Below, in pieces: positions 41,085 to 46,462 of a DNA stretch of 46,462 nucleotides (within the stretch, counting starts at the first letter, position 1; every line of letters starts with the position of its first letter). Position numbers and translations under genes: made by a program. This stretch comes from Bacteroidota bacterium. Lineage in GTDB: Bacteria > Bacteroidota > Ignavibacteria > Ignavibacteriales > Melioribacteraceae. The notes beneath the pieces were generated by a model. It was not told the origin of the DNA, made no database searches, and saw nothing but the letters and a program-made list of their open reading frames with translations. The stretch is from positions 1-46,462 of the forward strand of contig JAEXUB010000149.1 of NCBI GenBank assembly GCA_023453125.1, written 5' to 3'.

Positions 41085-42761
41085 ATGAATATTTCGAATT
41101 TTGATTACGGAGTTATCATTGTTTACCTTATCGGTATTGTAGGGCTCGGGGTCTGGGCCGGTTTCAAGAGAAAAGCAGGGGGAGAGGGAAGCCATTATTT
41201 CCTTGCGGGCAATACGCTTACCTGGCCCGTTATAGGCCTTGCTATGTTTGCGGCCAATATTTCAACGGTTCATCTTGTGAGCCTTGCAGAATCGGCATAT
41301 AAATATGGACTCATTTACGGCAATTTTGAATGGATGGCAGGATTTACCCTCATACTGCTTTCCCTTTTCTTCGCGCCACTCTATCTCCGCTCTAAAGTTC
41401 CTACACTGCCGGACTATCTGGAGAGAAGATTTAACCGGAACTGCCGTGACTGGCTTGCTGTAATTTCAATTGTTTCCGCCATAGTAATTCACATTGGTGT
41501 TGCGTTATACACTGCCGCCTGGGTGCTCAGGGGAATTATGGGACTCCCCCCGGAAGCTACCATTATGGGGATTGATGCGTTGATGTTTTTTATTATTGTT
41601 CTGGGAATACTTACCGGCATCTATACAATGTTCGGCGGGCTTCTTGCTGTGGTTTTAACAGAAAGCGTTCAGACTGTGCTTCTTCTTATCGGCGCTGTCT
41701 GCATTACGGTTGTCGGATTTATTAAACTTGGAGGATGGGACGTTCTCGTACAGACTCTTGCGGTAAATCCACATCCGATGGCGGGAATTCCCGAAGCAAA
41801 AATAACCTGGGGTACGGGGAATTTTCTTAATATGATGCGTTTCGACGGAGACCCATCGGGGCTCCCCTGGTATTCAATTCTTCTCGGGTATCCGGTGCTT
41901 GGCATCTGGTACTGGTGCGCAGACCAGACAATTGTACAACGTGTTCTTGCCGCAAAGGATGAGAAACACGCCCGTTTAGGACCGTTATTCTGTGCATTCA
42001 TAAAAATTCTTCCGGTATTTCTATTCGTGCTACCGGGGGTAATCTGCGTTGCACTCATTCAGAATAATGCATTCAACGGCGAGGCTCCAAAAGCCGCAGC
42101 CGATACTTATACTTTTATGATAACTCATATGCTTCCGGTTGGCTTGAAAGGACTTATAGCTGCCGCAATGCTTGCCGCTGCAATGCAGACCTGTTCTGCG
42201 GCTCTTAATTCCACCGCAACTCTATTTGCATATGATATTGTAAAAAGATGGAAGCCGGAGACCAGCGACCACCGACTCGTTGTTATCGGTAAAATTACTA
42301 CAGTGGCTGCTACAATTCTTGCAATTGTGCTCTCGCCTATCTTCGGCCACTATAGTACAATAATTGAAGGATTGAATAAACTTATCTCCTATATAGCACC
42401 TCCTATAACCTGCGTATTCCTGTTCGGGGTATTCTGGAAGAAAGCCACAGGTAAAGCGGCATATATAACTCTTGTGGCCGGCGCTCTGCTGGGGCTTGTT
42501 ATGTTTTATCTTGACTGGAATGGAATTTACAGCGGCAATTTTATGATGACTGCCTTTTATCTTCTTGTTATCTGTTCGGTTATTATGTACGTCTCTTCCA
42601 GGATTTATCCTGAGCCGTTAAAAGATGAGGCCCGTCTTCTGGTCTGGGAAAGCTGGAAGGAGCCGTTAAGAAGCAAAACTGGTAAGGGGCTTTCTGATTA
42701 CAGGGTGCTTTCGGGAGTTGTGCTTGCAACATTTATTATATTGTATGTGATCTTCAGATAG
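41085..42761 (+). CDS. Sodium:solute symporter (SSS family), probable L-fucose importer
   Basis: About 558 aa, SGLT-like SSS transporter with LeuT fold and 13-14 helices. Hallmarks: FLAGNTLTWPVIGLAMFAAN near the start, GIYTMFGGLLAVVLTESVQT, and the YWCADQTIVQRVLAAKDEKH loop followed by QTCSAALNSTATLFAYDI. ATG 41085 is chosen, as AGGGA is 8 bases upstream; TTG 41079 is too close to it. As the only transporter in the operon and the last gene before its terminator, it most likely brings in L-fucose (or rhamnose) with Na+. Confidence 0.92.
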   Translation: MNISNFDYGVIIVYLIGIVGLGVWAGFKRKAGGEGSHYFLAGNTLTWPVIGLAMFAANISTVHLVSLAESAYKYGLIYGNFEWMAGFTLILLSLFFAPLYLRSKVPTLPDYLERRFNRNCRDWLAVISIVSAIVIHIGVALYTAAWVLRGIMGLPPEATIMGIDALMFFIIVLGILTGIYTMFGGLLAVVLTESVQTVLLLIGAVCITVVGFIKLGGWDVLVQTLAVNPHPMAGIPEAKITWGTGNFLNMMRFDGDPSGLPWYSILLGYPVLGIWYWCADQTIVQRVLAAKDEKHARLGPLFCAFIKILPVFLFVLPGVICVALIQNNAFNGEAPKAAADTYTFMITHMLPVGLKGLIAAAMLAAAMQTCSAALNSTATLFAYDIVKRWKPETSDHRLVVIGKITTVAATILAIVLSPIFGHYSTIIEGLNKLISYIAPPITCVFLFGVFWKKATGKAAYITLVAGALLGLVMFYLDWNGIYSGNFMMTAFYLLVICSVIMYVSSRIYPEPLKDEARLLVWESWKEPLRSKTGKGLSDYRVLSGVVLATFIILYVIFR

Positions 42762-42764
42762 CAT

Positions 42765-42790
42765 AAAGGGGGGCGCTCCCCCCTTTTTTA
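42765..42790 (+). terminator. Intrinsic terminator of the microcompartment operon
   Basis: A 9-bp stem, AAAGGGGGG (42765-42773) with CCCCCCTTT (42778-42786), has a CGCT loop and a T-run, just after the symporter stop. No comparable hairpin was noticed inside the preceding 15 kb. Confidence 0.92.
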
Positions 42791-42850
42791 ATAAAAGTAA
42801 ATGAACGGAGATACATTTAAAAAATTATTGATTAAATTTTTTTCATTCTA

Positions 42851-42882
42851 TTGACAAAGGGGAGTATTTAGATATAAATTTG
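42851..42882 (+). promoter_or_regulatory. Predicted promoter of the methionine operon
   Basis: TTGACA at 42851-42856 and TAAATTTG at 42875-42882. The latter is an exact match to the Bacteroidota -7 consensus TAnnTTTG, and the 21 bases between TTG and TA fit its spacing. TATAAA at 42873 would also serve as a sigma-70-like -10. Transcription should start near 42888, giving a leader of about 385 nt before metY. Confidence 0.7.
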
Positions 42883-42906
42883 CATCAATCAAAAAAGAAA
42901 AGATAA

Positions 42907-43008
42907 ATGAGCAGTTTCCGATTAAATAGCGTAGAGAAGATGGGCACATTACTTATGGGTATGATGATGCACATGATGCCGTTTAATCCGGAGGACTCAA
43001 TTCTATAA
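42907..43008 (+). CDS. Methionine leader peptide 1 (33 aa)
   Basis: A 33-codon ORF at the 5' end of the predicted transcript. Eight codons are ATG, with a dense cluster at codons 17, 19, 20, 21, 23 and 24 (MGMMMHMM). Codons 28-30 (CCG GAG GAC, 42988-42996) duplicate the 3' arm of the following terminator, and the stop codon is 28 bases before the terminator stem. This is the plan of a ribosome-sensed amino-acid attenuator (as in trp, his, leu operons), with methionine as the sensed residue. The start has only a weak A/G-rich upstream stretch, common in Bacteroidota. It shares FxLN(S/T) at codons 4-8 with leader 2. Confidence 0.85.
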   Translation: MSSFRLNSVEKMGTLLMGMMMHMMPFNPEDSIL

Positions 43009-43046
43009 ATTGCAGTAAATAGAAAAGTTTGAGAAAGCCCTCCGGA
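42987..43046 (+). promoter_or_regulatory. Antiterminator of attenuator 1
   Basis: TCCGGAGGACT (42987-42997) can pair with AGCCCTCCGGA (43036-43046) in 10 of 11 positions. That sequesters the 5' arm of the terminator. The arm begins 9 bases after the last Met codon: a ribosome stalled in the Met cluster leaves it free, while a ribosome at the stop codon covers it. Confidence 0.8.
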
Positions 43047-43070
43047 AAACCGGAGGGCTTTTTGTTTTTA
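43034..43070 (+). terminator. Attenuator terminator 1
   Basis: A 12-bp perfect stem (43034-43045 with 43050-43061; core AGCCCTCCGG/CCGGAGGGCT) with an AAAA loop is followed by TTTTTG and T. It lies inside the leader, 26 bases after the leader 1 stop, and would end transcription before metY. Confidence 0.93.
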
Positions 43071-43090
43071 AATTATATCTGGAAGGAAAT

Positions 43091-43177
43091 ATGAAACAGT
43101 TCAAATTAAATACACTATCCGTGAATATGATGATGGCTATGTTAATGCGCGTGCGCAAACGGGGAGGGTATTTTTAA
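43091..43177 (+). CDS. Methionine leader peptide 2 (28 aa)
   Basis: A second short ORF just after terminator 1, with a GGAAGGA ribosome binding site 4-5 bases before the ATG. Six of 28 codons are ATG, clustered at 13, 14, 15, 17 and 19 (NMMMAMLM), followed by a basic stretch. Codons 25-26 (GGA GGG, 43163-43168) mimic the 3' arm of terminator 2. The F-K-L-N-T at codons 4-8 parallels F-R-L-N-S in leader 1, indicating that the second unit arose by duplication. Confidence 0.85.
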   Translation: MKQFKLNTLSVNMMMAMLMRVRKRGGYF

Positions 43178-43211
43178 TTTACCGTTAGTATAAAAAATTA
43201 GAAAGCCCTCC
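43163..43211 (+). promoter_or_regulatory. Antiterminator of attenuator 2
   Basis: GGAGGG (43163-43168) can pair with CCCTCC (43206-43211). The helix can extend through a G-U pair and one A-A mismatch to 43174/43200. The arm lies 15 bases after the last Met codon and within the leader 2 reading frame, the same geometry as attenuator 1. Confidence 0.75.
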
Positions 43212-43230
43212 AACCCGGAGGGCTTTTTTG
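43202..43230 (+). terminator. Attenuator terminator 2
   Basis: A 10-bp stem (43202-43211 with 43217-43226; core AGCCCTCC/GGAGGGCT) with an AACCC loop and a run of T to 43229. It has the same core arm sequence as terminator 1 and is 43 bases upstream of the metY start. Confidence 0.93.
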
Positions 43231-43272
43231 TTATATGAAATTATTAAAAACAACAAATAAAGGAGAATCAAA

Positions 43273-44565
43273 ATGAGCAGTTCAAAACAAAACTACAGGT
43301 TCGAAACACTTCAGCTTCACTCGGGGCACACGCCGGATCCGGTTACAAAAAGCCGCGCAGTACCTATTTACCAGACGTCATCTTATACATTCGATAATGC
43401 CGACCACGCCGCCCGCCTGTTTGACCTGAAAGAATTCGGGAATATTTATACGAGAATCCAAAACCCTACAACGGCAGTTCTCGAAGAAAGAATTGCCGCA
43501 CTCGAAGGGGGAATTGGGGCGCTTGCCGTTTCGTCGGGACAGGCGGCGCAATTCATAGCAATAAGCACAATAGCGGGAGCGGGAGATAATATAATTGCAA
43601 CCAGCTATCTATACGGAGGCACATACAACCAGTTTAAGATTACCTTTGCAAAGCTTGGAATAAATGTAAAATTTGCTGAAAGCAACAATGCAAAAGATTT
43701 CGAGGCTCTTATAGATGAAAAGACCAAAGCAATTTATATTGAGACAATCGGGAATCCCAAGTTAAATATTCCCGATATCGCAGAATTTGCCGCCCTTGCC
43801 CACAGCCGCGGAATACCATTAATTGTAGATAACACTTTTGGCGCAGGAGGTTATATATGCAATCCTGTCAAATTCGGTGCCGATATAATAACCCATTCAG
43901 CCACAAAGTGGATTGGAGGACACGGGACATCAATTGGGGGGGCAATTGTAGATTCGGGAAATTTCAACTGGGCAAATGGAAAGTTTCCTGAGTTTACATC
44001 CCCCAGCCCGGGGTACCACGATATTAATTTCAATGAAACATTCGGGCAGAGTGCATTCATTATCCGCGCAAGAGTGGAACAGCTTAGAGACATTGGCCCA
44101 TGTATCAGTCCATTTAACTCCTTTCTTCTTCTGCAAGGGCTTGAGACTCTTTCGCTCCGTGTAGAGCGGACCTGCTCAAATGCTTTAAGTCTGGCAAAAC
44201 ATCTCCGGAATAATCCTAAAGTTGAATGGGTCTGGTATCCCGGGCTCGAGGAATATGAATCGCACGAAAACGCCGTAAAATATTTCAGGAGCGGATTATT
44301 CGGAGGGGTTCTGGCATTTGGAATTAAAGGGGGAGTTGAGGCAGGGAAGAAATTCATAGACAATGTTGAGCTTGCAAGCCTTCTTGCAAATGTGGGGGAT
44401 GCTAAAACTCTTGTCATTCATCCTGCATCTACAACTCACCAGCAGCTATCAGAGGCGGAAAGAGAAAAATCGGGGGTAAAAGCGGAGATGATCAGAGTGT
44501 CAGTCGGCATTGAACATATAGAGGATATAATTGAAGATTTCGAAAGAGCATTGAACAAATGCTGA
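43273..44565 (+). CDS. metY: O-acetylhomoserine sulfhydrylase
   Basis: 430-aa PLP-dependent enzyme that makes L-homocysteine from O-acetyl-L-homoserine and sulfide (Cys/Met metabolism family). Signatures: ETLQLHSGHTPDPVTKSRAV at the N-terminus, IYTRIQNPTTAVLEERIAAL, and the PLP lysine K212 in THSATKWIGGHGTSIGG; the C-terminal LLANVGDAKTLVIHPASTTH is diagnostic for this subgroup. ATG 43273 has AAGGAG 7 bases upstream. It is the first structural gene behind the two attenuators, with aspartokinase and metX next. Confidence 0.95.
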   Translation: MSSSKQNYRFETLQLHSGHTPDPVTKSRAVPIYQTSSYTFDNADHAARLFDLKEFGNIYTRIQNPTTAVLEERIAALEGGIGALAVSSGQAAQFIAISTIAGAGDNIIATSYLYGGTYNQFKITFAKLGINVKFAESNNAKDFEALIDEKTKAIYIETIGNPKLNIPDIAEFAALAHSRGIPLIVDNTFGAGGYICNPVKFGADIITHSATKWIGGHGTSIGGAIVDSGNFNWANGKFPEFTSPSPGYHDINFNETFGQSAFIIRARVEQLRDIGPCISPFNSFLLLQGLETLSLRVERTCSNALSLAKHLRNNPKVEWVWYPGLEEYESHENAVKYFRSGLFGGVLAFGIKGGVEAGKKFIDNVELASLLANVGDAKTLVIHPASTTHQQLSEAEREKSGVKAEMIRVSVGIEHIEDIIEDFERALNKC

Positions 44566-44575
44566 GGAGGCGAAA

Positions 44576-46003
44576 ATGAGAATAATAAAATTCGGCGGCA
44601 CGTCTATAGGCACAAAAGACCGTTTCAGGAATGTGATTAATATAATAATCGAAAGAAAAGAGAAAGACAATATTGCAGTTGTAATCTCGGCAATAGGGGG
44701 AATAACAAACCGGCTTATATCTGCAATTGAATTGGCACGAAAGGGAAGCAGGGAGTATGAATCACTCCTTGCGGAAATAAATTCAGTTCATTTTGAATTT
44801 CTCGATTCGCTTGTAAGCGGCGCAGGCTATTTTGCGGAAAGAATTGAAATAGAAAAAATTCTTGCCGGTCTAGATAAAAAGCTTAGGGGGATCTTTCTTT
44901 TGGGAGAATGCACCCCCCGTGTATCCGATTCTGTTATAACTACCGGTGAACATCTATCCCGAAAAATATTAGCCGCTGCCTTAAACGCGATGGGCATAAA
45001 GTCTCTAAGTCTCGAAGCGGAAGAGCTCATCAAGACCAATTCAAATTTCGGCGAAGCAGAAGTTGATTTTGAGACTACAAATGAACTGATTAGAAGAAAG
45101 TTTTCATTGCTGCCGGCCGGTTCCATTCCGGTGATTAATGGTTTTACGGGGACAGACAGCGAAGGAAATATTACATCTCTCGGCAGAAGCGGCTCCGACT
45201 ATACGGCTACAATTATAGCCGGGGCCCTTCGGGCTGATGTTGTTGAGATATGGACCGATGTAGACGGTGTTCTAAGCGCCGATCCGAAAATTGTATCGGA
45301 TGCTTCCACGTTAAGCGAATTGAGCTACGAAGAGGCTTCGGAGCTTGCGTATCTGGGGGCAAGGGTAATTTTCCCCAAGGCAATGGCGCCTGTTGAAAAA
45401 GAGGGAATACCAATTCTTGTCCTTAATACCTTTCAGCCTGCGCATCCGGGTACTTTTATAGGAAAAACACACGATGAGGGAGGGGCCGGTGTAAAGGCAA
45501 TTACCTATCTGCAGGATTTATCGCTGGTCTGCCTTAATGATGTGGCGCCGGAGTATAATCTGATTATAATATCGCGGCTGTTTGGACTGCTTGCACGGCT
45601 TGAACTTCCTGTAATTCTTTTAAATCAGTCCGCATCCAATCAATCAATTTGTTTTGTAACTTTAGCCAGTCAAATTTCTCCTTTATTGGAGGATATTCAG
45701 AAAGAATTTAAATTGGAACTGGAATCGGGAAAGGCGGGAAGGATTACATACAGGAATGATGTGGCGGTTATATCGGCAGTGGGAAAGAAATTCGAATCCC
45801 ATTCAAATCTCCTGCGGAGAATTTTCGAAACCCTTGATGAGAATGGAATTAAAAGTCTTATGTTCCTGAACAGCTCCTCCCATAAGAACGTTTCTTTTGT
45901 AATTGACAGGGCCGGAATGAAAAAGACGGTTAATGCACTGCACGAAACCTTTTTCACTATTCCGGCAGGATTGAAAGCGGAACAAATAAATATCGGGAAA
46001 TAA
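44576..46003 (+). CDS. Aspartokinase (monofunctional)
   Basis: 475-aa aspartate kinase, first step of the aspartate-family pathway to homoserine/methionine. The N-terminal MRIIKFGGTSIGTKDRF is the catalytic KFGGTS motif; GFTGTDSEGNITSLGRSGSD is the nucleotide-binding part, followed by EIWTDVDGVLSADPKIV. Two ACT domains are at ~310-475. There is no C-terminal homoserine dehydrogenase, unlike ThrA. It has a strong ribosome binding site (GAGGAGG) and is 10 bases after metY. Grouping with metY and metX suggests a methionine-dedicated isozyme; its own allosteric effector cannot be read from sequence. Confidence 0.94.
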   Translation: MRIIKFGGTSIGTKDRFRNVINIIIERKEKDNIAVVISAIGGITNRLISAIELARKGSREYESLLAEINSVHFEFLDSLVSGAGYFAERIEIEKILAGLDKKLRGIFLLGECTPRVSDSVITTGEHLSRKILAAALNAMGIKSLSLEAEELIKTNSNFGEAEVDFETTNELIRRKFSLLPAGSIPVINGFTGTDSEGNITSLGRSGSDYTATIIAGALRADVVEIWTDVDGVLSADPKIVSDASTLSELSYEEASELAYLGARVIFPKAMAPVEKEGIPILVLNTFQPAHPGTFIGKTHDEGGAGVKAITYLQDLSLVCLNDVAPEYNLIIISRLFGLLARLELPVILLNQSASNQSICFVTLASQISPLLEDIQKEFKLELESGKAGRITYRNDVAVISAVGKKFESHSNLLRRIFETLDENGIKSLMFLNSSSHKNVSFVIDRAGMKKTVNALHETFFTIPAGLKAEQINIGK

Positions 46004-46005
46004 AT

Positions 46006-46462
46006 ATGCTTAATTCAGAAATTTTACTTGAGAAGAGACCATTTGTAAAAAAACTGACTTTTAATGAGCCTTTTAATATGGAATGCGGCGCCGTGCTTCC
46101 TGAAGTTACCGCCGCATATGAAACATACGGTAAACTCAACAGAGACAAATCCAATGTGATTATGGTTTGCCATGCGTTAACGGGGGACTCACACGCGTCA
46201 GCCTGGTGTGATGAACCTTATGAAGGAGAAATTGCACCCGGATGGTGGGAAGGAGCAATCGGCAAAGGAAAGCCGTTCGATCCTGAAAAGTATTTTATTA
46301 TATGTCCCAATATTCTCGGCAGCTGTTACGGCTCCACCGGCCCATATTCGATTAATCCGGAGACGGGTAAAAGGTACAGGATGGATTTTCCTCAGATGAC
46401 TGTGAGGGATATGGTTAACCTGCAGAAGAAACTGATTGACCATCTGGGAATAAAAAAAATTA
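46006..46462 (+). CDS. metX: Homoserine O-acetyltransferase, N-terminal part
   Basis: The first 152 codons of an alpha/beta-hydrolase acyltransferase; the gene runs off the right edge. The MetX features seen are LTFNEPFNMECGAVLPEVTA, AYETYGKLNRDKSNVIMVCH, ALTGDSHASAW, GWWEGAIGKGKPFDPEKYF and ICPNILGSCYGSTGP. The catalytic Ser-Asp-His lie beyond the window edge. ATG 46006 follows the aspartokinase stop by 2 bases. It supplies O-acetylhomoserine to MetY. Confidence 0.95.
   Translation, partial: MLNSEILLEKRPFVKKLTFNEPFNMECGAVLPEVTAAYETYGKLNRDKSNVIMVCHALTGDSHASAWCDEPYEGEIAPGWWEGAIGKGKPFDPEKYFIICPNILGSCYGSTGPYSINPETGKRYRMDFPQMTVRDMVNLQKKLIDHLGIKKI

Noticed and set aside
42907..43177. Met-rich peptides as metal-binding small proteins
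   Set aside because: Met-rich peptides can bind copper, but position before terminators, embedded antiterminator arms and linkage to methionine genes fit leader peptides much better.
42884..43260. SAM riboswitch or T-box in the metY leader
   Set aside because: No SAM-I/II-type core, no T-box sequence and no specifier-loop architecture was found; the space is fully explained by two short ORFs and their terminators.
1..46462. CRISPR arrays, tRNA/rRNA genes, insertion sequences, prophage genes
   Set aside because: No regularly spaced repeats, cloverleaf-like genes, transposase or integrase coding sequence was found.

Overview
The window looks like a chromosomal segment from a Bacteroidota/Chlorobi-lineage bacterium, most plausibly an Ignavibacteria/Melioribacter-like heterotroph. 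This is inferred from gene content and from two promoters that resemble the Bacteroidota type (TTG near -33, TAnnTTTG near -7). No rRNA, tRNA, CRISPR array, IS element or phage gene was seen.

Region 1 (1-14494) is a housekeeping and transport block. It has a truncated secreted protein, a small membrane protein, an Fe-S L-serine dehydratase, a DUF389 membrane protein, a K+-dependent-type membrane pyrophosphatase, a TerC-family protein and a DedA-family protein. Four amino-acid transporter genes follow on the minus strand: two tandem AGCS paralogues, one NSS and one APC.

Region 2 (14769-19527) is a plus-strand trio: a GHMP sugar kinase, a sugar nucleotidyltransferase and a secreted GH36-like alpha-galactosidase. 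Region 3 (19640-27247) holds minus-strand signalling genes: a poly-HAMP chemoreceptor, a stand-alone TonB C-terminal-domain protein, and a multi-PAS histidine kinase / LytTR regulator / pseudo-receiver cluster. Two almost identical ~74-nt elements (19647 and 22507) lie 3' of signalling genes. On the minus strand they read as a C-rich stretch followed by a terminator hairpin.

Region 4 (27340-42790) is a ~15 kb plus-strand operon. It starts with a LacI regulator that has a clear CG-centred palindromic operator in its own promoter. It then encodes a minimal bacterial microcompartment (three BMC-P, one BMC-H), a CoA-acylating aldehyde dehydrogenase, a class II aldolase, an acyl kinase, L-fucose isomerase, LutABC lactate oxidation, a rhamnulokinase-type kinase, a lipoprotein with two RhaM domains, a cytidylyltransferase-GHMP kinase fusion and an SSS symporter. 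Together these make an L-fucose (possibly rhamnose) route: import, anomer exchange, isomerisation, phosphorylation, aldol cleavage to DHAP and L-lactaldehyde, encapsulated conversion to lactyl-CoA, then lactate plus ATP, then pyruvate. A phosphotransacylase (PduL) and an NADH-recycling alcohol dehydrogenase are not in the window.

Region 5 (42851-46462) is the most striking. A methionine operon (metY, aspartokinase, metX) is preceded by two consecutive transcription attenuators. Each has a short Met-codon-rich leader peptide (33 and 28 aa), a coding-embedded antiterminator arm 4-5 codons after the last Met codon that mimics the terminator 3' arm, and an intrinsic terminator. This predicts ribosome-mediated, methionine-sensing attenuation in two stages.
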